A stretch of 30,734 nucleotides of DNA from CAZUTK01 sp964623265 (GTDB taxonomy: Bacteria; Electryoneota; B3-LCP), in contig CAZUTK010000036.1 of NCBI GenBank assembly GCA_964623265.1, forward strand, positions 1 through 30,734, given 5' to 3'. The translations under genes and the position numbers were made by a program. Every line of letters starts with the position of its first letter. Within the stretch, counting starts at the first letter, position 1. Positions 15,117 through 23,338 of the stretch are shown here, one piece after another. The notes beneath the pieces were generated by a model. It searched no databases. It was not told where the DNA came from and saw only the letters and a list, made by a program, of their open reading frames with translations.

Positions 15117-15806
15117 TCACATTTCCGGGGTTAATCTTCGATAGCGGTTCACTTCGAGGTGCGCCAGACGGGTCGGTTCGGGCAGGCGCGATTTTAGAAG
15201 ACAGGTGCGCACGAGTTCAACCGACTGCTCAAGGGTGACAAGATGCCCGGGCGAAACGTACACCGGCTTCGATCCTCTGCGGGTTCGCAACGCAGCCCCT
15301 AAAACGCGTCCCCGAAAGATGAGTTCCGTCCAGGAGCCGGGCGTATCGTCCGGTTCGCGATATTCCCCCACCAACCTGGTCTTGGCGCAGCCGACGACGG
15401 GCAGATCCAGCCACAAACCGAGATGGCACGCCAGACCGAAGAAACGCGGATGCGCCAGCCCCTGTCCGTCGCAGATCACCGCATCCGGACGATTCCGAAT
15501 CCGCCGGAAGGCTTGCAAAGCGACGGGGAGTTCCCGGAAGGACAGAAGGCCGGGGATATAGGGGAAGCCGGCGGCGCCGCGGGCGTGCGCCGTTTCCACG
15601 ATCCTGAATTCGGGGAGTTCGAGGATTACGACCGCCGCCCAGAGGATCTTGCCGCCGCGTTCGCTGGAAACATCCACTCCGGCGATGCGCCGGAAAGATG
15701 CGCTCGTCTCCACGGGCGTCAAAGTAATTTTTCCCGCCAGCTCCTCCTGCAAGGCGATGGAAGCGCGGGGGTCTCGGGTCCAGTCGTGGAGTTTTCGAAT
15801 CCGCAT
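15117..15806 (-). CDS. nfi: Endonuclease V
   Basis: 229 residues, usual family length. Conserved blocks: RIAGVDVS (first catalytic Asp), FPYIPGLLSFRELP (Glu), VICDGQGLAHPRFFGLACHLG (second metal-binding Asp and the substrate pocket) and VVGCAKTRLVG. The PYIP block corresponds to the wedge that separates strands at the lesion. The enzyme nicks DNA one phosphodiester beyond deaminated bases such as hypoxanthine, using Mg2+, and may also act on inosine in RNA. The ATG at 15806 has no good ribosome site; a 14-bp palindrome lies 13 bases upstream. The gene stands alone and is followed by the small-RNA promoter. Confidence 0.93.
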   Translation of the reverse strand: MRIRKLHDWTRDPRASIALQEELAGKITLTPVETSASFRRIAGVDVSSERGGKILWAAVVILELPEFRIVETAHARGAAGFPYIPGLLSFRELPVALQAFRRIRNRPDAVICDGQGLAHPRFFGLACHLGLWLDLPVVGCAKTRLVGEYREPDDTPGSWTELIFRGRVLGAALRTRRGSKPVYVSPGHLVTLEQSVELVRTCLLKSRLPEPTRLAHLEVNRYRRLTPEM

Positions 15807-15818
15807 ATCGGTTTTTTA

Positions 15819-15832
15819 ATCTAAATTTAGAT
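15819..15832. repeat. 14-bp perfect palindrome upstream of nfi
   Basis: ATCTAAATTTAGAT, a self-complementary AT-rich sequence between the nfi start (minus strand) and the cold-shock gene (plus strand). Position and symmetry suit a repressor operator, but no regulator is known. Confidence 0.4.
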
Positions 15833-15992
15833 CGAGAAAAAACCAAAAAATCGCTTTTCTTCGCGAAGGAAATGCAGTAAATTATTTGAAAGCGTCGAGT
15901 GTCTGATCCAGCAACAGTGGCGGGCGGCTGCTTTGCGCGGCCCTGAAACTGGCGAATTTAGACCTCGCATATGGTTCAACTGGAGGTGCAGC

Positions 15993-16199
15993 ATGCCGCA
16001 GGGCACGGTGAAGTGGTTCAATGCCACGAAAGGGTTCGGTTTTATCACGTCGGATGAGGGCGGAGATGTTTTCGTCCACCGCAGCGATCTGGGCGAAGTG
16101 GGTTTTCGGCGCGAACTTTTTGAAAATCAGCGCGTCGAGTTCGAAGTCGCTGAAGGTCGAAAAGGACCCAAAGCCATCAACGTGAAGGTGATTGAATAA
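15993..16199 (+). CDS. Cold-shock-domain protein (CspA family)
   Basis: 68 residues. The ATG at 15993 is preferred because TGGAGG is seven bases upstream and the product then starts MPQGTVKWFN, the standard family N-terminus; a frame from 15933 would add 20 unrelated residues. RNP1 (KGFGFIT) and RNP2 (DVFVHRSDL) are both intact. It is an OB-fold single-stranded nucleic-acid binder that melts RNA structure. The leader upstream is long and AT-rich at its far end, as in cold-responsive csp mRNAs, but no cold box could be identified. A strong terminator follows, so it is monocistronic. Confidence 0.95.
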   Translation: MPQGTVKWFNATKGFGFITSDEGGDVFVHRSDLGEVGFRRELFENQRVEFEVAEGRKGPKAINVKVIE

Positions 16200-16218
16200 C
16201 TTCGCGTACTGGACTTGC

Positions 16219-16247
16219 ACGGCGATCTTGCGATCGCCGTTTTTTTT
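16219..16247 (+). terminator. Intrinsic terminator after the cold-shock gene
   Basis: ACGGCGATC, loop TTGC, GATCGCCGT (16219-16240), followed by a run of eight Ts counting the stem base. Confidence 0.92.
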
Positions 16248-16346
16248 ATAATTTACGGCAAAAAATGCCGCGGATCAAGGCGGAAGCATAATTTTTCCTC
16301 TGCGGGCGCCGCCTCCGTTGCTCCTTCGAAACCGCGCGAATTGGAA

Positions 16347-16375
16347 TTGACTTTCCCACCCCGATGCGCTATATT
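16347..16375 (+). promoter_or_regulatory. Sigma-70-type promoter of the kinase/phosphoesterase operon
   Basis: TTGACT (16347-16352), 17 bases, TATATT (16370-16375). Start expected near 16382, about 26 bases before the kinase ATG, which has no obvious Shine-Dalgarno. Confidence 0.8.
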
Positions 16376-16407
16376 TCGTCAGCGCACACCTATCGCATCG
16401 CCATACC

Positions 16408-17598
16408 ATGACGACCGACCTGACGACCAATCAAGAAACCGTCCTGCTGCTGCTGCGGCGCATCCATTTCTTCGACGGTTTGAAATTCGAGGAACTGGAA
16501 CGGATCTCCAACCTGGTCACCATTCTGTCGGTGGAACCGGGCGAGATCATCTTCCGCAGCGGGGATCCCGCCGAAGCCTTTTACATCATCGAACACGGGC
16601 GGGTGGAGATTGTGCGGGAGCTGGAAACCGGCGAAGAAGTCATCGCGACGCTGGGGCGATCGGGGGATTTCTTCGGGGAAATGGCGCTGTTCGAGGACCG
16701 CCCTCGTTCCGCCACCGTGCGCGCCAGGACGAAATGCGAGCTGCTGGTGCTGTCTCGACCTGACTTCGAGGATCTAATCCGGCAGCATCCTTCCGTCCAT
16801 CTGGAAGTCACCCGCTCGCTGTCGCACAATCTGCGCCGCAGCGACACCCGTTTCGTGGAAAAATTGCTGGAGAAGAACAAGCAGCTGGCGCAGGCTCTGG
16901 CGGATTTGAAAGCGGCGCAGGAAGAGCTACTGAAAAAGGAACGCCATTCGCTCGTCGGCCGCTTGATGTCGGGGATCATCCACGACCTGAAGAAGCCGCT
17001 GACGTGCATCAGCGGGTACGCTCAGCTGCTGGGTCGAAAGTCGCTGGAAGACGAAAAGAGGCTGCGCTATTCGCAGTCCATCCTCCGAGAAGTTCAACGT
17101 CTGGTGGATATGACCAATGATATTCTGAATTTCTCCAAAGGGGACAACGAAATCAGCCGCCGGCCGATCCAATTCGACGCCTGGCTGCAGGAAGTGATGG
17201 AATTGATTCGACAGGATCTGCAGAACAACGGGATCCGCTGCGAGGAGGACATCCAGTATCACGGGATGATTTCTCTGGATCCGGACAAATTCAAGAATGT
17301 CTTCTTCAACCTCGCCGCGAACGCGGCGAACGCGATGCCGAACGGCGGCACATTCAAAATCCGCTGCAGGAAAGTCAAAGGGGAAATCCGGATGATCTTC
17401 TCCGATACCGGAACAGGGATGACGGAGGAAGTCCAGCGGCGAGTCTTCGAAGATTTCTTTTCCCATCGCAAGGAAGGATCCGGTCTGGGAATGGCGATCG
17501 TCAAGCGCATCGTGGAAGCTCACCAAGGGACGATCCAGGTGGACAGCATCCTCGGAAAGGGAAGCACGTTTGAAATTCGATTGCCGCTGGAGGCCTAA
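16408..17598 (+). CDS. Cytosolic histidine kinase with N-terminal cyclic-nucleotide-binding domain
   Basis: 396 residues, no membrane span. Residues about 18-135 form a cNMP-binding domain with FFGEMALFEDRPRSATV, close to the phosphate-binding cassette consensus (conserved Glu and Arg retained). A charged coiled coil follows (about 148-180). The dimerisation/phosphoacceptor motif is GIIHDLKKPL with His192. The ATPase domain has the N box (FNLAANAANAMPNGG), G1 (FSDTGTGM), F box (FEDFFSHRKEGSG) and G2 (GLGMAIVKRIVEAHQG). It should autophosphorylate in response to a nucleotide or another ligand of the N-domain. No response regulator is adjacent; the nearest is the orphan receiver at 21498. Its stop overlaps the start of the phosphoesterase gene. 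Confidence 0.92.
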   Translation: MTTDLTTNQETVLLLLRRIHFFDGLKFEELERISNLVTILSVEPGEIIFRSGDPAEAFYIIEHGRVEIVRELETGEEVIATLGRSGDFFGEMALFEDRPRSATVRARTKCELLVLSRPDFEDLIRQHPSVHLEVTRSLSHNLRRSDTRFVEKLLEKNKQLAQALADLKAAQEELLKKERHSLVGRLMSGIIHDLKKPLTCISGYAQLLGRKSLEDEKRLRYSQSILREVQRLVDMTNDILNFSKGDNEISRRPIQFDAWLQEVMELIRQDLQNNGIRCEEDIQYHGMISLDPDKFKNVFFNLAANAANAMPNGGTFKIRCRKVKGEIRMIFSDTGTGMTEEVQRRVFEDFFSHRKEGSGLGMAIVKRIVEAHQGTIQVDSILGKGSTFEIRLPLEA

Positions 17599-19364
17599 TG
17601 ATGAACGTTATCCGATTTTTCCTTTTTCTCGCCGCATCTTGCCTAATAGACTTCAGCCCACCGATTCTCAACTTCGACGCTCAGGCGCAAACCCTACCCG
17701 AATTTCCTATGCGCGTCGGCTTTCTCCGCGAGGAACCGGAAATCTGCGTGACGCCGGACGGTTCGGCGGTCATCACCCTCTCCGTGCGGGATTCCTGCGC
17801 GGGGGGAGAAGCCTATCTGGGGGTCTTCCCGGCGGAGGGGCAATTGCAGTATCCGCTCTACCTCCTCGCCGGCGAAGTGACCGTCCCGTCGCCGGAACAG
17901 GTGGTCGCGCGATTTCCTCTGAAAACGCTGGAATCCGCCGAAAGAGATATTCGCCGTCTGCGGGAGAGCCGGGGCGGGCGCCTCGCCGTGCGCCTGCAGA
18001 TCTGGGAGAAGAAAACTCAGATTCTGGATCGAATTTTCGCGTATGCGCGTTCGGACGAAGAGGTGTACAGCCGAGTTCCCACGCTGATCTCCGGACCCTT
18101 CGCGGATTGCGTGACGGATCACAGCGCGGTGGTCTCTTTCGATTTCGACGCGCCTCTCCCCTGCCGGATCCGCCTGCAGCCCGGCGACCGCGAGATCGTC
18201 ATTCAGGACGCGCGGCAGCATCATGAGATCGCGTTGGTTGGGCTATCGTCAGAATCCATCCACCGCTACCGGGTCCAATGGGAAAATCAGGGGTTGTCTT
18301 ACTCCAGCATCGAATATTCGTTCCGGACGGCTCCCGAAACCGGATCGAAGGGAACAACTCGCTTTGCGGTGTTCTGCGACAGCCGCGGATCCGCAGGCGG
18401 AGGCGAAGCGGACGTGGAAGGCGTGCAGCGCGCCGCACTGGTGAAACTGATGAATCTGGCGTACCGCAAGGAAGCCGACTTCATCGTCTTTCCCGGCGAT
18501 CTGGTCAGCGGATCCACCAGCAATCCGGATGAATTGGAGCGGCAGTTTCGATCCTGGAAACGCATCACGGCGCCCGTGGCGGGATCCATCCCGGTGTATG
18601 AAGGGATGGGAAATCACGATTGCACGGGCAGATGGGTGGGCGAAACGATCCGGGATTACGTGCCGAGATCTCGGGAGGAGACATCGGAAGCGATCTTCGC
18701 CAGGAATTTCGTGAATCCCGAAAACGGTCCCCGCAACGCTCCCCCGGGCGCGCCGCCGTATCTCGAAAATGTGTACTCCTTCGACTGGGGCGGAGTCCAT
18801 TTTGCCGTATTGAACACGAACTACCACCAGAAAGGGGAAGGCGAAGCGGTCCGACCTCTCTTCGGCAATCTGCAGGGATCCCTGCAGGCGGAACAGTTGG
18901 ATTGGCTGGAAGAAGATCTGGAGAAAGCGCAGCGGCGCGGGATGAAATACCTCTTCGTCGCCGCGCACGAACCGGCGTTTCCCTGCGGGGGTCATGCGGC
19001 GGACGCGATGTGGTGGCGGGGGACGATCCCGGAAATCAATGAGAGTCGGAATCGCTTCTGGGAGATTCTCAGCCGCCACTCGGTGGTCTGCGCGTTCTTC
19101 GGCGATGAACACAATTACAGCCGCGCGCTGATTGATTCGACGGTGAATCCGCAGTTCAAACAGCCGATCTGGCAGATCATCACCGGCGGCGCGGGGGCGC
19201 CGACTTATGCGCAGGATCCGACTGTCCCCTGGGCGGATAAAGTCCGCGCTTTTTTCCCAGTGCATCACCTCTGCTTCGTGGAAGCGGAGGAAGAGCACAT
19301 ATGGCTTACCGTCCTATCGGCGAAAGGTGATCAACTGGAACGAGTGGATCTTCTGCAGCGTTGA
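17598..19364 (+). CDS. Exported metallophosphoesterase (purple-acid-phosphatase-like)
   Basis: 588 residues from the ATG at 17598, which shares an A with the kinase stop (TAATG); a second ATG follows at once. A signal sequence spans about 1-31 (FFLFLAASCLIDF to AQA). Residues about 150-250 look like the beta-sandwich that precedes the catalytic domain in purple acid phosphatases. Metal-site motifs in order: FCDSRG (Asp, with Arg where His is usual), FPGDLV, GMGNHD, AAHEPAF and FGDEHNYSR (in place of the usual GHxH). It probably hydrolyses a phosphomonoester or diester outside the cytoplasm. The coupling to a cyclic-nucleotide-domain kinase is notable, but the substrate is unknown. Confidence 0.85.
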   Translation: MMNVIRFFLFLAASCLIDFSPPILNFDAQAQTLPEFPMRVGFLREEPEICVTPDGSAVITLSVRDSCAGGEAYLGVFPAEGQLQYPLYLLAGEVTVPSPEQVVARFPLKTLESAERDIRRLRESRGGRLAVRLQIWEKKTQILDRIFAYARSDEEVYSRVPTLISGPFADCVTDHSAVVSFDFDAPLPCRIRLQPGDREIVIQDARQHHEIALVGLSSESIHRYRVQWENQGLSYSSIEYSFRTAPETGSKGTTRFAVFCDSRGSAGGGEADVEGVQRAALVKLMNLAYRKEADFIVFPGDLVSGSTSNPDELERQFRSWKRITAPVAGSIPVYEGMGNHDCTGRWVGETIRDYVPRSREETSEAIFARNFVNPENGPRNAPPGAPPYLENVYSFDWGGVHFAVLNTNYHQKGEGEAVRPLFGNLQGSLQAEQLDWLEEDLEKAQRRGMKYLFVAAHEPAFPCGGHAADAMWWRGTIPEINESRNRFWEILSRHSVVCAFFGDEHNYSRALIDSTVNPQFKQPIWQIITGGAGAPTYAQDPTVPWADKVRAFFPVHHLCFVEAEEEHIWLTVLSAKGDQLERVDLLQR

Positions 19365-19412
19365 AAGGTCGCGCACACAGCGGACAGAAGTTCAATAGAT
19401 CTAAAAAAGAAT

Positions 19413-19440
19413 AAGCGCGGAATTCGCAGCCGCGCTTTTT
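19413..19440. terminator. Bidirectional intrinsic terminator
   Basis: AAGCGCGG (19413-19420) pairs with CCGCGCTT (19430-19437), then TTTT; the other strand also has a T-rich tract. It lies between convergent genes ending at 19364 and 19461. Confidence 0.85.
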
Positions 19441-19460
19441 AATCTTCGTACAAGCCGTTT

Positions 19461-19916
19461 TCAATCGGCGGCGGATTCCCCCAAAGGCGGCAACGAAACA
19501 TCCAGAAACTCGAGCAGACCCCGCAGCCCGCCTCCGGAGACGTCTTCGATGCGCGCCTCGCGGATTTTTTCCCCCTTCAGAGTGAACGTCATCATATGCC
19601 GGGGCAGCGCCACCACTTTGCCCGTCGGCTGGATGGGCGTAATGCCGGGAATCTGAAAAACCCCCGTATGCGTCCCAACCGCATCGAAGATGGTCTTCAC
19701 CATATCGCCTTCCGCCGCCAGGAAGCGCAGGTTGAGGGAGTAGTCCGGAAACCCCTGTTTTAAGGAAGTCATCAATTCGAAGTATTTGCGTTTATTGTAG
19801 GGCTTTTCCACGGTACCCCAATACGTGAAATCATCCGTGAAATACTGATCGGCGGCCGCAAACTCCCCCTCTTCCAACGCCTGATACGCCTTGCGAATGA
19901 TCTCGAATTTCGACAC
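19461..19916 (-). CDS. SnoaL-like / NTF2-fold protein
   Basis: 151 residues from a GTG at 19916 with GGAG five bases upstream. The pattern FEIIRKAYQALEEGEF...YFTDDFTYWG, FPDYSLNLRFLAAEGDMV and THTGVFQIPGITPIQPTGKVVALP matches the polyketide-cyclase/ester-cyclase (SnoaL) branch of the NTF2 superfamily: a small cone-shaped alpha+beta barrel with an internal pocket. Members are cyclases, dehydratases or binding proteins, and the sequence alone does not choose among them. Its own promoter is at 20018-20047. Confidence 0.85.
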   Translation of the reverse strand: MSKFEIIRKAYQALEEGEFAAADQYFTDDFTYWGTVEKPYNKRKYFELMTSLKQGFPDYSLNLRFLAAEGDMVKTIFDAVGTHTGVFQIPGITPIQPTGKVVALPRHMMTFTLKGEKIREARIEDVSGGGLRGLLEFLDVSLPPLGESAAD

Positions 19917-20017
19917 GCGAACTCCAGCAGCAAATTCGATCTATGAATGTTCTTACAGCTTTGTTCAGCGGATGCGAACCATTAGACCCGTCGCTTCCCA
20001 TCTGCATACAAAGGATT

Positions 20018-20047
20018 AATATAGTCAAGGATCCGCCGAAAATTCAA
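20018..20047 (-). promoter_or_regulatory. Promoter of the SnoaL-like gene
   Basis: Minus strand TTGAAT (20042-20047), 18 bases, TATATT (20018-20023). The predicted leader is long, about 95 bases. Confidence 0.6.
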
Positions 20048-20132
20048 GGAATAATTCGCCCATTGTGCATCCATATCGCCTTTTCGCCGTTTTTCGCGAG
20101 AGATCGGCAGGAGGCTGCAGGGAACGGCGAGG

Positions 20133-21020
20133 TTATTTCACCTTCACCAACTTGGTGACGGTGGAATTCCCCGCCTGAACGGCTCGCAGGAAGTAGGTCC
20201 CCGCAGGCAGATCATTCAAATCCAGAGGCAGACGGGTCACTTCGCCGAATCGGACGATCCCGTACTGGTCGTTCCTGACGATCCGGCCCGAAACATCGAG
20301 CAGCTGCAGAGTGAGAGCTCCCTGACTCACCCAGCCGGTGAGATCCACGGTCACCGACGGATTGAAGGGATTCGGATAGACAGCGAGAAGCGACGGAGTT
20401 TTCGGCGGAATGCCAGGGTCATCGGCTATCCCGCTGACGAATTCCGGCAGCGCGGCGCTGATCGTATAGATGTAATCGCCGAAATTGTTGCCGTTGTTGT
20501 TCGCGGCATTGCCTGCGATGTAGAAGTACACCGTATCCGAACCGGCAGACGGCGCAGTCCAGGTGATCTCCCAGGAACCGCTGTTCTGCCCAGCCTGCGT
20601 CCCCGGCGCGGTGTGCTTCAGGTAATCCCGGCTGTTTCCAGTCCCCATTGAAATCTGCGAAAAACTCGGATTTCCAGGCGCTAATTGACCGCCGCGCGTT
20701 CCGATGCTTACGATGGACGTCATCTCGAACCCCCAGCGCTGTTGACCGGCTTGCTGGATCGTCAGAGTGAACGTGTACACCGAGTCGGGTTGATAAGCCT
20801 GCGGCAGATCGAGGAGCTGAACGACTCCGGATCCGCTGTTCAATGGAAAGGAGTTATGGCAGAGCGTGCAGTTGGCGTGGATCGGCGGATCGCCGGCCAA
20901 GCCGTCCGGCGGACCGGAGGAAAAGCCCCAAGCCATCAGCGTCAGCGCAAAGACCGGCGGCAGCGCGCCGAGCCGCCGGATCACCAAAGCGGCTGTTTTT
21001 ACGATCGTTCGTGCTCTCAT
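20133..21020 (-). CDS. Choice-of-anchor V-type secreted protein with type A sorting domain
   Basis: 295 residues from the ATG at 21020, chosen because AAGGGA stands at normal distance; a GTG at 21050 gives a longer form without a good ribosome site. After a hydrophobic export segment (PPVFALTLMAWGFSSG) comes GPPDGLAGDPPIHANCTLCH, the CxxCH-bearing signature of choice-of-anchor V proteins, then a Reeler-like beta sandwich (YTFTLTIQQAGQQRWGFEMTSI) and SWEITWTAP. The C-terminus has AVYPNPFNPSVTVDL, LLDVSGRIV and LPAGTYFLRAV, ending KLVKVK, the FCB-type sorting signal. The single CxxCH could bind haem or be structural. Second sorting-domain protein in the window. Confidence 0.87.
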   Translation of the reverse strand: MRARTIVKTAALVIRRLGALPPVFALTLMAWGFSSGPPDGLAGDPPIHANCTLCHNSFPLNSGSGVVQLLDLPQAYQPDSVYTFTLTIQQAGQQRWGFEMTSIVSIGTRGGQLAPGNPSFSQISMGTGNSRDYLKHTAPGTQAGQNSGSWEITWTAPSAGSDTVYFYIAGNAANNNGNNFGDYIYTISAALPEFVSGIADDPGIPPKTPSLLAVYPNPFNPSVTVDLTGWVSQGALTLQLLDVSGRIVRNDQYGIVRFGEVTRLPLDLNDLPAGTYFLRAVQAGNSTVTKLVKVK

Positions 21021-21253
21021 AGGATCCCTTTCGATTTTCATTGACTTCACGTCGTTTCATGAATTTAATGGATGTATATGGATCGAGATTCACCCCCATC
21101 CGCAGATTCCGTTTGTTCCAAGGATCACATAGATTCAACCAAGACTAAATTTTTACGATATCGGTAGAGAAGTTGTTGGTGTATATTCGTCTTCAGTCCG
21201 TTGAATCTCAACTTCTTCAGACGGAGGCGCAAGACTATTTCGACAGAAAATAC

Positions 21254-21282
21254 TTGGAATCGGCATAAAATTATATTATATT
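21254..21282 (+). promoter_or_regulatory. Promoter of tRNA-Glu
   Basis: TTGGAA (21254-21259), 17 bases, TATATT (21277-21282), placing the start near 21289, about ten bases before the tRNA. Confidence 0.7.
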
Positions 21283-21298
21283 TTTAGTTCAATTTTCA

Positions 21299-21369
21299 GG
21301 CCCCATCGTCTAGTGGTAGGACTCAAGATTTTCGATCTTGCAACAGGGGTTCGAACCCCCTTGGGGTCA
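21299..21369 (+). tRNA. tRNA-Glu (anticodon UUC)
   Basis: Cloverleaf seen directly: acceptor GGCCCCA (21299-21305) with TGGGGTC (21362-21368), anticodon stem CAAGA/TCTTG (21324-21328, 21336-21340), anticodon TTC at 21331-21333, and T-arm loop TTCGAAC. The discriminator is A21369. The 3' CCA is not encoded, so it is added by the CCA enzyme. It precedes the response-regulator gene on the same strand. Confidence 0.96.
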
Positions 21370-21497
21370 CATTTGCAATAGCGATCGTGATTCGTTGAAA
21401 CATCCTGATCCCCTCGTTCCGATTCAATTGGTCACCATCGGTGAAACGCCGAAATATGCACGCATTCCGGCTCTAAGGTTCAACTCAGGGGAGAATC

Positions 21498-21875
21498 ATG
21501 AGCAAACCGGTGTTGGTAGTGGATGATGATCCGACTATTCGGACGATTCTGAACGATTATTTGACCACCCTCGGATTCCAGGTTCTGCATGCGGACGATG
21601 GTCACAAGGGATGGGAGATTTTCAAGACGGAGCAGCCTGCGTTGGTCATCGCGGATATCTTTATGCCGGGGATGACGGGCGTCGAATTGTTGGAGAAGAT
21701 CAAGGCTTCTGAACATCCAGCGCCGGTCGTCCTGATCAGCGGCGTTCAGCTTTCCGAAGCGGAAATACAGATGCAGCGCGAGCGGGCGGATGGATTTCTG
21801 GAGAAACCGTATATGTTCTGGCAATTGAAGGAATTGATCACAAAGCTCCTGCCGGATTCGGCAGGCGCTTCATAA
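21498..21875 (+). CDS. Single-domain response regulator (CheY-like receiver)
   Basis: 125 residues, a lone receiver. Acidic pocket D10/D11, phosphoacceptor D53 (VIADIFMPGMTG), the Ser/Thr switch LISG (S81) and the invariant Lys103 (LEKPY) are all present. No output domain, so it signals by protein-protein contact as in CheY, Spo0F or DivK types. No kinase is adjacent; the cytosolic kinase at 16408 also lacks a partner. GGGGAG lies before the ATG. Followed by a strong terminator. Confidence 0.93.
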   Translation: MSKPVLVVDDDPTIRTILNDYLTTLGFQVLHADDGHKGWEIFKTEQPALVIADIFMPGMTGVELLEKIKASEHPAPVVLISGVQLSEAEIQMQRERADGFLEKPYMFWQLKELITKLLPDSAGAS

Positions 21876-21896
21876 ACCGAATCGCATCATCCAAGA

Positions 21897-21927
21897 ACGG
21901 CTGCGAAGAACCGCAGCCGTTTTTTTT
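21897..21927 (+). terminator. Intrinsic terminator after the response regulator
   Basis: ACGGCTGCG (21897-21905), loop of six, CGCAGCCGT (21912-21920), followed by eight Ts. The T-run touches the convergent hslU stop. Confidence 0.92.
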
Positions 21928-23338
21928 ACAGGATGTAGCGGGACAGGTCTTCGTCGGAGATGATTTTATCCAGCTTTTCCCGCACCTGTTTGTGGTCAAT
22001 CCGCACTTCTTTGATGCCGGATCGGGGGAGTTCGAAGAGGAGGTCTTCCAGCAGCGTATTCATAATGGTATGCAGTCGCCGGGCGCCGATGTTTTCCATC
22101 TTGCGGTTGGCGTGATCTGCGATAACGGCGATTTCCCGGATGGCTTCTTTCGTAAAACTCAGGTTCACCCCTTCGGTCTTCAGCAGTTCGATGTACTGCT
22201 TGACCAGCGCGTTCTTCGGTTCTGTGAGGATTTTCACGAACTCTTTCGCAGTGAGGGCGCTCAGTTCCACGCGGATCGGGAAGCGTCCCTGCAGTTCCGG
22301 GATCAGATCAGACGGTTTGGCGGAATGGAAGGCGCCCGCGGCGATGAAGAGGATGTGATCCGTCTTGACGATGCCGTACTTGGTGATGACGGATGTGCCT
22401 TCGATGACCGGCAGGATGTCGCGCTGGACCCCTTCGCGGCTGACATCCGGTCCCGCGCCGCCGTCGGCGCCGACGATTTTGTCTATTTCATCAATGAAGA
22501 TGATCCCGAGGTTTTCCGTGCGCTGCAGGGCGTCGCTGATCACTTTGTCCATATCCACCAGCTTGTTCGCCTCTTCCTGAATCAGGATCTGGCGGGCTTC
22601 GGCGACCGTCGCCTTGCGTTTCTTGCGTTTCTTGGGCATCAAACCGCCGAAGAGCTCCTGCACGTTCAAGCCCATCTCCTCGATGCCGACGGGGCTGAAG
22701 ATCTGCATCATGCTGAAGTGCTCGTCCGTCACGTCCAGTTCCACCGTTCGGTCTTCCAGTTCGCCGTTTTGCAGGCGCGACCGGATTTTCTCTCGGGTCC
22801 GGCCGTGCTTTTCCTGAATTTCCGCGCGGGCGTGCTGCAAGGCGGGGGTCTCTTCGATCAGCATCGGAGGCGCATCGGAAGCGATCTGGGAATGCGGCAG
22901 CAGGAGATTCAGGAGGCGTTCTTCGGCGGCGGCTTCCGCCAGGGGCTGGACGGCCTGTGCGGCTTCCGCTTTGACTCGCGAGACGGCGATGTCCATCAGG
23001 TCCCGGATCATAGATTCGACGTCTCTGCCGACATACCCCACTTCGGTGAACTTGGAAGCCTCGACTTTGAGAAACGGCGCGTTCGCCAACCCCGCCAAAC
23101 GCCGTGCGATTTCCGTTTTGCCCACGCCGGTGGGACCGATCATAATGATGTTGTTGGGCATGATCTCTTCGCGAAGTTCGCTCTGGACCTGCTGGCGTCT
23201 CCAGCGGTTGCGCAGAGCGATCGCCACGCAGCGTTTGGCTTTTTCCTGTCCGATGATATATTTATCCAGCTCCTTGACGATCTGTCTGGGAGTGAGCTCG
23301 CTGTGGCGGTGCCACCACTCTTTGCGGTTGTTTTTCAC
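21926..23338 (-). CDS. hslU: HslU, ATPase/unfoldase of the HslUV protease
   Basis: 470 residues. ELTPRQIVKELDKYIIGQ is the family N-terminus, Walker A GPTGVGKT lies at 68-75, FTEVGYVGRDVE is the pore-loop region (GYVG), IIFIDEIDK is Walker B, ELQGRFPIRVEL the sensor region, and the C-terminus DLSRYIL is the tail that inserts into HslV and activates it. The central I-domain (about residues 115-240) is complete. It starts at a GTG directly after the hslV stop; GAGGAA at the end of hslV serves as ribosome site. It forms a hexamer that unfolds proteins for HslV. Confidence 0.97.
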   Translation of the reverse strand: MKNNRKEWWHRHSELTPRQIVKELDKYIIGQEKAKRCVAIALRNRWRRQQVQSELREEIMPNNIIMIGPTGVGKTEIARRLAGLANAPFLKVEASKFTEVGYVGRDVESMIRDLMDIAVSRVKAEAAQAVQPLAEAAAEERLLNLLLPHSQIASDAPPMLIEETPALQHARAEIQEKHGRTREKIRSRLQNGELEDRTVELDVTDEHFSMMQIFSPVGIEEMGLNVQELFGGLMPKKRKKRKATVAEARQILIQEEANKLVDMDKVISDALQRTENLGIIFIDEIDKIVGADGGAGPDVSREGVQRDILPVIEGTSVITKYGIVKTDHILFIAAGAFHSAKPSDLIPELQGRFPIRVELSALTAKEFVKILTEPKNALVKQYIELLKTEGVNLSFTKEAIREIAVIADHANRKMENIGARRLHTIMNTLLEDLLFELPRSGIKEVRIDHKQVREKLDKIISDEDLSRYIL

